This document shows positions 21,145 through 28,957 of a DNA stretch of 64,000 nucleotides, in pieces. The DNA lies in NCBI GenBank assembly GCA_007994965.1, contig VOPW01000001.1:2418001-2482000 (forward strand). The letters are read 5' to 3'. Position numbers and translations under genes: made by a program. The notes under the pieces were generated by a model. It was not told the DNA's origin and searched no databases. It saw only the letters and a list, made by a program, of their open reading frames with translations. This DNA is from Piscinibacter aquaticus. Lineage in GTDB: Bacteria > Pseudomonadota > Gammaproteobacteria > Burkholderiales > Burkholderiaceae_C. Numbering within the stretch: the first letter of the stretch is position 1; each line of letters starts with the position of its first letter.

Positions 21145-21961
21145 GACTGCAGACCGTTCCTGCGCTGCCGGCGCCGCCTGGGTCAAGCAGGGCTGGCGCG
21201 CCTTCTCGCAGCAGCCGCTGGCCTTCAGCGGGCTGTTCGCCGCCTTCCTGTTCGTGATCTTCGTGCTGACCCTGGTGCCGCTGGTCGGCTCGCTGCTGCT
21301 GCTGGCGCTGCTGCCGCTGGGCTCGCTGGGCTTCATGATCGCCACGCGCGAGCAGCAGGCCGGGCGCATTCCGCTGCCGCGCGCCTTCATCGAGCCGCTG
21401 CGCCAGGGCAACGACAAGGCCCGCGCGATGCTGATGCTCGGCATCGTCTATGCGGTGACGAGCGTGCTGATCATCAGCCCGGCCGAATGGGCCGATGGCG
21501 GCGCGCTCGACGAACTGATGCAGCTGCTGGCCGACGGCAAGGCCACGCCGGCCGACGTGGCATCCCGCCCGGCCGACCCGCGCCTGGAGACGGGCCTGCT
21601 GCTGCGCTTCGGCCTCGCGGGCCTGCTGTCGGTGCCGTTCTGGCATGCGCCGGCGCTGGTGCACTGGGGCGCACAGGGCGTGGCGCAGTCGCTCTTTTCC
21701 AGCACCGTGGCGATCTGGCGCAACAAGGGCGCCTTCCTCGTCTTCGCGCTGACCTGGTGTGCGGTGGTGCTGGTGTTCGGCGCGGGCGCCAACATCGTCG
21801 CCGGCCTGCTCGGCCAGCCGCAGCTGATCGCGCTGCTGATGATGCCGGCCTCGCTGCTGCTGTCCACCGTCTTCTACACCTCGCTGTATTTCACCTTCGC
21901 CGACTGCTTCGCCGAGCGCGAGCGGGCGACGCCTCTTCCTCCCGCCGAGACCACCCCATGA
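21141..21961 (+). CDS. BPSS1780-family membrane protein
   Basis: About 273 aa with five to six hydrophobic segments ([40 protein letters not shown], then several more). The opening [20 protein letters not shown] is typical of a Burkholderiales family annotated only as BPSS1780-like. The function is unknown. A one-base loss near 21173 separates the ATG (21141, overlapping the thrB stop) from the main frame. It sits between thrB and an SDR gene, with overlaps on both sides. Confidence 0.75.
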
Positions 21962-22715
21962 GCACCACCCCTCGCGTCGCCCTCGTCACCGGCGCCGGCA
22001 GCGGCATCGGCCGTGCCTGCGCGCTCGCCCTGCACCGCGCCGGTTATCACGTGGTGCTGGCCGGCCGCCGGCTCGACGCGCTGAACGAGACGATCGCCGC
22101 GGCGCCCGAAGGCCGCGAGCGGCTGCTCGCGGTGCCCACCGACGTGGGCGATCCGGCCTCGGTGAAGGCGCTGTTCGCGAAGACGAAGGAGGCCTTCGGC
22201 CGCCTCGACGTGCTCTTCAACAACGCCGGCATGGGCGCGCCGGCGATCCCGATGGAAGACCTGAGCTACGAGCAGTGGAAGGCGGTCGTCGACGTCAACC
22301 TCACCGGCCCTTCCTGTGCACGCAGGAAGCCATCCGCCTGATGAAGGGCCAGACGCCGCAGGGCGGGCGCATCATCAACAACGGCTCGATCTCGGCCTAC
22401 GCGCCGCGGCCGTTCTCGGCGCCCTACACCGCCACCAAGCACGCCATCAGCGGCCTGACGCGCAGCACCGCGCTCGACGGCCGCCGCCACAACATCGCCT
22501 GCGGCCAGATCGACATCGGCAATGCCGCCACCGAGATGACCGAGCGCATGGCCGCCGGCGTGATCCAGGCCGACGGCAGCACGAAGGTGGAGCCGCGCAT
22601 GGACGTGAAGCACGTGGCCGATGCCGTGGTGCACATGGCCGGCCTGCCGCTGGATGCCAACGTGCTGTTCATGACCGTGATGGCGACCAACATGCCGTTC
22701 GTCGGCCGCGGCTGA
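21958..22715 (+). CDS. Short-chain dehydrogenase/reductase
   Basis: 252-aa classical SDR. The NAD(P)-binding [16 protein letters not shown] (TGxxxGxG), the NNAGMGAP motif and the catalytic Ser-Tyr-Lys in [11 protein letters not shown] / [12 protein letters not shown] are all visible. One C is missing near 22311 ([16 protein letters not shown]). The Arg residues after the first strand (AGRRLDAL) suggest NADPH. Substrate unknown. The start overlaps the upstream stop (ATGA). Confidence 0.88.
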
Positions 22716-22750
22716 GAGATGCCAACAACGACCCGAGGGAGGAAGTTCAC

Positions 22751-23335
22751 ATGACCATTTCACGTTGCCTGATCGGCGCCGCGCTCGCGGCCTCCACGCT
22801 CGCCGCGCAGGCGCAGAGCCCGGCACCGGCCGTGCGCCCGCTGGTCGGCTTCGGCCTGACCTTCGGCGGCGACACGCTGGCCAACGTGCAGTACAGCGAC
22901 GGCACCACCGACAGCATCAAGGCCGGCGGCCTCGCGCACCTCTACGCCGGCGCGGAGTTCAAGGTCGGCACCGAGATGGCCATCCAGGCCACCATCGGCT
23001 ACCACGTCGACGACACGCGCGGCTCGAGCAATGGCAGCCTGCGCTTCTCGCGCTACCCGATCGACCTGATCGCGCTGTACAGCGTCAACGACCGCGTGCG
23101 CCTGGGGGCCGGCGCGCAGTTCGTCAGCAGCGCCAAGCTGGCGGGCTCGGGCGTGGCCAGCGCCGTGGCGGCGGATTTCCAGAGCTCCACCGGCCCGCTG
23201 GTCGAGGCGGAATACCTGTTCACGCCGAACCTGGGCGCCAAGCTGCGCTTCGTCTCGCACACCTACAAGCCCAAGGGCACGGGCCTCACCATCGACGGCA
23301 ACCACGTCGGCCTGATGCTCGGCTACTACTTCTGA
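22751..23335 (+). CDS. Small outer-membrane beta-barrel protein
   Basis: 194 aa. The N-terminal signal peptide (CLIGAALAASTLAAQAQ) is followed by alternating amphipathic strands (PLVGFGLTFGGDTLANVQYS, IDLIALYSVNDRVRLGAGAQ) and ends in the outer-membrane C-terminal signature LMLGYYF, with a terminal Phe. About eight strands are expected, as in OmpW/OmpA-like small barrels. A strong GGGAGGAAG ribosome site precedes ATG 22751. The exact family was not recognised. Confidence 0.75.
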   Translation: MTISRCLIGAALAASTLAAQAQSPAPAVRPLVGFGLTFGGDTLANVQYSDGTTDSIKAGGLAHLYAGAEFKVGTEMAIQATIGYHVDDTRGSSNGSLRFSRYPIDLIALYSVNDRVRLGAGAQFVSSAKLAGSGVASAVAADFQSSTGPLVEAEYLFTPNLGAKLRFVSHTYKPKGTGLTIDGNHVGLMLGYYF

Positions 23336-23363
23336 GCCGGCACGCCGCAACCGCGGCGCCCGC

Positions 23364-23647
23364 TCAGTGCATCTTGTCGCGCGGCGGCTTCTTGAACTGG
23401 TCGGGCGTGTAGACGTTGCCGTCCCAGCTGCCCTCGCGGGCACGGCGGATGGCGTCGTCGGCCAGTTGCTGGCCTTGCGCCGCGAGCGCGGCCAGCGCCA
23501 CAGCGCAATGGCCCAGGCACGCAGCGTATTCCACAGCCGCACAAAGAAGCGGTCGAAACGCTGCTGCCGCACCGGGCCGAGGGCCGGGCGCAGCAGCATC
23601 ACCGCACAGACCGCCACCACGAAGGCGGCGAAGACTTTCTCGATCAC
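23364..23647 (-). CDS. Small membrane protein, about 94 aa
   Basis: Starts at GTG 23647 (VIEKVFAAFVVAVCAVMLLR) with one transmembrane segment, then a basic stretch QQRFDRFFVRLWNTLRAWAI. A missing G near 23504 separates it from a conserved-looking C-terminus QLADDAIRRAREGSWDGNVY / TPDQFKKPPRDKMH, which ends at TGA 23364-23366. The function is unknown. It is tail-to-tail with the outer-membrane barrel gene and lies downstream of phoX. Confidence 0.6.
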
Positions 23648-23720
23648 CCGGGCCTCCGCATGCCGTGATTCTGGCGCGGCGGCGAAAGCCGCGCCATGAA
23701 CCACTGCACGCGGCGGGGCC

Positions 23721-25930
23721 TCAGCTGCCGATGCGGCCGCCGTCGTTCTTGGTGATCACCACGGTGGCCGAACGCGGCCGTGCCGTCGCGCCGCCCGCAC
23801 CGTAGCCGGCATTGCCCGGCCAGTGGCTGAGGTACTTGGTCGGATCGGCGACGTCGGCCGCGACGATCGTCTCGCCCGGGTGCTGGATGTTCACGAACAG
23901 CGCCTTGCCGTCCGGCGTCTCGGTCACGCCGGTGATCTCGCAGTCCTTCGGGCCGACGAGGAATCGGCGCAGCGTGTCGGCGGTCGGCTTTGCCGACGTA
24001 GGTGTCGACCGCCACCGTGCCGCCCGTCACCGGGTGGTTCAGCGTGGTCTTCGCGCCATCCCCACGCTGCCCGGCACGCCGGCCAGCATCATGCAGTTGG
24101 TAGCGTCGGTGTAGGCGCCGTCGTCGGTCTGGATCCAGCACAGGCCAGTGTTCTTGCTGAACCACAGGCCATCGGGGCTGGAGAAGTCCTGGTCGGCGGT
24201 GAGGCCCGACAGGTTGATCAGCGCCGGGTCGCCATTGGACTGCGAGCCGAACAGGTAGATGTCCCAGGCGAACGCGGTGGCGGCCGATTCGCCGCCGTTC
24301 TCGCGCATGCGGATGATGTGGCCGTTGTTGTTGGCCGCCGTACCGCTGGTCGCCTCCGGGTCGAGGTAGGCGCGCGGGTTGGCCGCATCCACGCCTTGCT
24401 GCGAGCCGGTGGGCTGCAGTCGGCGGTTGCTGTTGTTCGTCAGCGTGTAGTAGATCTCGCCGGTGCCCGGGTGCACGGCGCACCACTCGGGGCGGTCCAT
24501 CTTGGTCGCGCCCACGGCGTCGGCCGCGAGGCGGGCGTTGACCAGCACATCGGCCTGGTCGGCGAAGGCATAGCCCGCATAACCGGCGATCGCTGCGTTG
24601 GCGATGTTCAGCTCGATCCACTGGCCGGTGCCGTCGGCATTGAACTTCGCGACGTACAGCGTGCCCGCGTCGAGGTACTTGTCGCCGGCGGCGATGCGGT
24701 TGGCGGCATTGGCATCGGCCGCATCCCAGTTGGCGGCGGAGACGAACTTGTAGATGTACTCGCCGCGCGAGTCGTCGCCCATGTAGACGGCCAGCGGCTT
24801 GCCCGCAACGAGCTTGCCGAAGTCGGCGCTCTCGTGGGCGAAGCGGCCGAGCGCGGTGCGCTTCTTGATCGTCGCCGCCTTGTCGTACGGGTCCACCTCG
24901 ACGACGTAGCCGAAGGTGTTCATCTCGTTGCGATAGTCGTCGGTGCCGTCGGTCGAGGCGCCGGTCTTGCTGATGTTCCAGCGCGCGAAGCGGTCGTCGG
25001 AGCCGGCGGTTTCCCAGCCGTGGCGGCTGGCGGCGCCCTGGGCGCGGCCGTAGCGGTTCAGCGAGGCCACGCTCTTGTCGTTGCCGCGCGCCGCGTTGTC
25101 GGTCGCCGAACGGGTGAAGTAGCCGGCCCAGTTCTCCTCGCCGCTGAGGTAGGTGCCCCAGGGCGTGTAGCCGCTGCCGCAGTTGTTGATCGTGCCGCGG
25201 CAGGCCGTGCCGGCGGTGGAGTACAGGGTCTTGGCCAGCGCATTGCCGCGCACCGGGCCGGCGATCTCCATCGGCGTCAGCGGCGTGATGCGGCGGTTGA
25301 AGGCCGAATCCTTCCTGTAGGCGAACACGCCGCCGGTCTTCGCCACCTCGACGATCGAGATGCCGTGGGCCGGAATCTCCTTGTCCGACTCGGCCACCGG
25401 GCGCGGGCGGGCGCTGGCGCCGGCCGCATGCAGGAAGTTGTCGGTCAGCGCCTCGTGGTTGATGGCCAGCAGGCCGCGGTCGTTGGCGTTCGCGTCGCGG
25501 TGCCGCTGGCCGACAGGCCGTAGAAGAACATGCCGTCGTGGTGGTCGCCGGCGCGCTTGTCGTAGTCGGTGTCGGTGCCGTCGTTCCGGAACGCCGGCGT
25601 GGCCGCATCGAGCGGGTCACCGAGCGCGTAGAGGATGGTCGCGGTGTAGCCGGCCGGCACGGTCAGCGTGTCGGCGGTGCTCTTCGCCACGCTGCCGAAG
25701 CTCAGCGCCGTCACCGGCTGCGGGGCCACCGGAGCGGCGGGGTCGTCGTCGCCGCCGCCGCAGGCCGTGAGGCCCCAGCTGCCGAGCACGGCGGTGGCCG
25801 CCGTGCCCACGCCGCCGCGCAGCAGCGAGCGGCGCGACAGCCGGGCCGCCAGCACGGTCTGGAACTCGGTATTGCCGGAGGTGTTCAGGTCGGTGTCGTC
25901 GTCGTGAAGCGGCGCGGGGGTGCGGTTCAT
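23721..25930 (-). CDS. phoX: PhoX-type (DUF839) alkaline phosphatase, Tat-exported, frame-broken
   Basis: About 737 aa. The N-terminus carries a twin-arginine motif (RLSRRSLLRGGVGTAATAVL, ending in GLTACGGGDDD). The body has PhoX/DUF839 blocks: HDGMFFYGL, INHEAL, TPWGTYLSGEENWAGYF, GRFAHESADFGKL, VYMGDDSRGEYIYKFV, VHPGTGEIYYTLTN, SSPDGLWFSKNTGLCWIQTD and MTETPDGKALFVNIQHPGE. PhoX is a calcium/iron phosphomonoesterase made under phosphate limitation. Frame breaks lie near 25497, 24060 and 23985. With ppk1 and ppx 10 kb away, the region is rich in phosphate genes, but no Pho box was identified. Confidence 0.88.
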
Positions 25931-26095
25931 GGATCCTCGGTGTCGGTGGTTTGAAAACCGCGGCAGTCTCGGCAGCGCCCGTGACAGCGCCATGAACGCT
26001 TCGTGACAGCCGCGTGATGGCCCGCTGGCGCGGCCCCGGCGAATCGGGCCAGAATCGCCCGGTCACGGCATCGACACAGACGAAAGGCGAAGCGG

Positions 26096-26784
26096 ATGGC
26101 GAAGATCCACCTCATCGGCGGTGAAAAGGGCGGCGTCGGCAAATCGCTGCTGGCGCGCGTGCTGGCGCAGTACCTGATCGACCACCAGATGCCCTTCATC
26201 GGCTTCGACACCGATCGCTCGCACGGCGCGCTGATGCGCTTCTATGCCGGCTACGCGAGCCCGGTGATCGTCGACCGCTACGAGGCGCTCGACGCGATCA
26301 TGGAAGCGGCGGTGGAACAGCCGAACCGCCGCATCCTGGTGGACCTGGCCGCGCAGACGCATGATCCGCTGGTGCGCTGGATGGACGACTCCGGCGTGCT
26401 CAACCTCGCCGACGAGAGCGGCATCGCGATCCACTACTGGCACGTGATGGACACCGGCAAGGATTCGGTCGACCTGCTGCGCAAGCTGCTCGACCGCTTC
26501 GGCACCAGCCTGAAATACGTGCTGGTGCGCAACCGGTGCGCGGCACCGACTTCACCGCGCTGGAGCAGTCGGGCGAGCAGGCGCGGGCCCTCGGCCTGGG
26601 CGCAAAGATCGTCTCGGTGAAGAAGCTGCACGAGAGCGCGATCCAGAAGATCGACATCAACAGCAGCAGCTTCTGGCACGCCACGCACACCGACAGCCCG
26701 ATCGCGCTCGGCCTGATGGACCGCCAGCGCGTGAAGATGTGGATGCGCGACGTCTACCGCGATCTCGACGACGTCGGGGTCTGA
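26096..26784 (+). CDS. Orphan ParA/MinD-like P-loop ATPase
   Basis: 229 aa. It opens with a deviant Walker A, IHLIGGEKGGVGKSLLARVL (residues 4-23), of the SIMIBI ParA/MinD class. Next come FDTDRSHGALMRFYAGYASP and LVDLAAQTHD (Walker B region). The second half MRGTDFTALEQSGEQARALG, then KIVSVKKLHESAIQKID, follows a break near 26532 that a CCAGG repairs (VRNQVRGTDF). No ParB, centromere-like repeats or division genes are adjacent, so this is not a normal partition module. It lies alone between phoX and the NDH-2 gene. Function unknown. Confidence 0.78.
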
Positions 26785-26786
26785 TG

Positions 26787-26881
26787 GAGCCCCCCAGTCG
26801 CTTCGCTCCTGCCCCGCGGGCCACGCAGAGGCCCGCTCGCGGCCCTCGGGCGCCGTCCGGTTTGGGGCGGCCCGGCGCCGG
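26787..26881. repeat. Intergenic GC-rich repeat, copy 2
   Basis: Begins GAGCCCCCCAGTCGCTTCGC and TCCTGCCCC, and ends TTGGGGCGGCCCGGCGCC, the same outer blocks as the copy at 11529-11593 in the opposite orientation. The middle differs (CCACGCAGAGGCCCG). It fills the gap between the convergent 3' ends of the ParA-like and NDH-2 genes. Confidence 0.7.
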
Positions 26882-26893
26882 ACCATCTTCGCC

Positions 26894-28231
26894 TCAGTGC
26901 AGCTTGACGCGCGGCTCCGTGCTGCGTGTCATCAGCCGGCTCATCGAGCCGAGCGCCGTACGCCAGAAGCCGTGCAGCGCCACCTCGTGCATCTTGTACA
27001 GCGACAGGTACATCGTGCGCGCGAACAGGCCTTCCACCCACAGGTTGCCGCCCACCAGCGCGCCCATCAGGTTGCCCACGGTGCTGTATTCGCCCAGCGA
27101 GACCAGCGAGCCGAAGTCGCGGTAGCGCCAGGGCTGCAGCGGCTGGCCGTTGATGCGCCGCTGCAGCTGTTTCACGAGGTGCGAGGCCTGCTGGTGCGCG
27201 GCCTGCGCGCGCGGCGGCACGGTGCCTTCGTGGCCCAGCCACGGCGCAGCGGCGCAGTCGCCGATGGCGAAGACGTTCGGATCGCGCGTGCTCTGCAGCG
27301 TCGGGCCCACGACCAGCTGGTTGAGGCGGTTGATCTCCAGCCCGCCGAGATCCTTCAGGAACTCCGGCGCCTTCACGCCCGCGGCCCACACCACCAGCTC
27401 GGCGGGGATCAGCTCCCCGCTGGCCGTGTGCACGCCTTCGGCGCTGACCTCGGTGACGCGCGACCCCGTGCGCACCCGGATGCCCAGACCGCTGAGCAGC
27501 TTGTGCGCCGCGCCCGAGATCCGCTCGGGCAGCGCCGGCAGGATGCGCGGGCCGGCCTCGATCAGGTTGAGCCGGATGTCGCGCTCGGGGTCGATGCGCT
27601 CGAGGTTGTACGAGACGAGCGCCCGCGTGGCCTTGTGCAGCTCCGCCGACAGCTCCACGCCCGTGGCGCCAGCGCCGATGACGGCCACCTGCAACTGCTT
27701 GGGCGCCAGCGGCTCGGCCTGCATGTGCGCGCGGATGCAGGCATTGACGAGCCGGCGGTGGAAGCGCTCGGCCTGCGCCGGCGTCTCCAGCGCGATCGCA
27801 TGCTCGGCGACGCCCGGCGTGCCGAAGTCGTTGGTGAGGCTGCCCACCGCCATCACCAGCGTGTCGTAGCCGCGCGTGTAGGGCGGCGTGATGGGCGCGC
27901 CCTCCTCGTCGATCGCCGGCGCGACGATCACCTCGCGCTTGTCGCGGTCGAGCCCGACCATCTCGCCGACGCGGTAGCGGAAGCCGTGCCAGTGCGACTG
28001 CGCGAGGTAGTCGGTGGCGTGCTCGTGCAGATCGGTGCTGCCGGCGGCGATCTCGTGCAGGTGCGGCTTCCAGAAATGCGTGCGCGCCTTCTCGATCAGC
28101 GTGACGTGGGCGAGGCCCTTCTTGCCGAGCTTGTCGCCGAGCTGGGTGACCAGTTCCAGGCCACCCGCGCCACCGCCGACGACGACGATGCGATGCGGCT
28201 GGCCCGGGCTGCCGTTGCCGGTGTCTGCCAT
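26894..28231 (-). CDS. ndh: Type II NADH:quinone oxidoreductase (NDH-2)
   Basis: Intact 445-aa FAD/NAD(P)-binding protein. The first dinucleotide fold is RIVVVGGGAGGLELVTQLGD, the second is AVIGAGATGVELSAELH, and the FAD-closing segment is NVFAIGDCAAAPW followed by PRAQAAHQQASHLVKQL, where the quinone site is expected. A single hydrophobic C-terminal membrane anchor, as in NDH-2, is plausible. It passes electrons from NADH to quinone without pumping protons. ATG 28231 is used because it sits directly before the first beta strand; upstream in-frame codons look non-coding. Confidence 0.9.
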   Translation of the reverse strand: MADTGNGSPGQPHRIVVVGGGAGGLELVTQLGDKLGKKGLAHVTLIEKARTHFWKPHLHEIAAGSTDLHEHATDYLAQSHWHGFRYRVGEMVGLDRDKREVIVAPAIDEEGAPITPPYTRGYDTLVMAVGSLTNDFGTPGVAEHAIALETPAQAERFHRRLVNACIRAHMQAEPLAPKQLQVAVIGAGATGVELSAELHKATRALVSYNLERIDPERDIRLNLIEAGPRILPALPERISGAAHKLLSGLGIRVRTGSRVTEVSAEGVHTASGELIPAELVVWAAGVKAPEFLKDLGGLEINRLNQLVVGPTLQSTRDPNVFAIGDCAAAPWLGHEGTVPPRAQAAHQQASHLVKQLQRRINGQPLQPWRYRDFGSLVSLGEYSTVGNLMGALVGGNLWVEGLFARTMYLSLYKMHEVALHGFWRTALGSMSRLMTRSTEPRVKLH

Positions 28232-28310
28232 GTCCCTCGCTCCTGACTGCCTGTGTTTGTGGGCATTGTCGATGCGCGCGCGCGGTTTCCTGCACGCCGA
28301 TAATCGATCG

Positions 28311-28957
28311 ATGAACACGCTCTCCGCGCGGCTGCGCACGCAGACCTGGCCGGCCCACCGCCGGTGGAGGCCACGCCCTTCATTCGCACGATGCTGCGCG
28401 GCGGCCTCTCGCTGCCGGCCTACTGCCTGCTGCTGGCCAGCCTGCATCCGATCTATGCCGCGCTGGAGTCAGGCCTGCAGCGCCATGCCGATCGGCCGGA
28501 GCTGGCGGCCATCCATGCGCCTTCGTTGTGGCGCGAGCCGGCACTGGCGGAGGATCTGCTGCAGCTGCACGGCACCGGCTGGCGCGAAGCACTGGTGCCG
28601 CCGCCGCAGGCGCTGGCCTATGCAGCCCACCTGCACGAGCTGGCCGAACAGGCGCCTGCGCTGCTGGCAGCCCATGCCTACGTGCGCTATCTCGGCGATC
28701 TCAGTGGCGGGCAGGCACTGCGCCGCATCGTCGCCACGTCGCTCGGTCTGGCCGATGGCACCGGCACCCGCTTCTACGATTTCGGCCTGCCGGCGCAGAC
28801 CGCGGCACTGGCCGGCGAACTGCGCGCCGGGCTGGACCGCATCGAGGCCGACGAGGCCACGCGCGCGGCCATCGTGAACGAGGCCGAGCGGGCCTTCGCG
28901 CGCCACGAGCGCCTGTTCGGCGAGCTCGAGGCCGCGCGACTCGCGCTCAGCCCTTGA
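28311..28957 (+). CDS. Heme oxygenase, biliverdin-producing (bphO-type)
   Basis: 215 aa. Heme oxygenase signatures are the proximal-side region VEATPFIRTMLRGGLSLPAY and the distal helix VRYLGDLSGGQALRRI (GDxSGGQ). A break near 28362 is repaired by a CCAGG (WPAHRQVEATPFI), and the natural start is then ATG 28311 (MNTLSARLRTQTW). The enzyme opens heme to biliverdin. Its stop lies inside the 3' end of bphP on the other strand (11-base tail-to-tail overlap), so it very probably supplies the chromophore to that photoreceptor. Confidence 0.92.

Noticed and set aside
28277..28286. CGCG dinucleotide run upstream of heme oxygenase as a regulatory repeat
   Set aside because: Only five CG units, expected by chance at this base composition.
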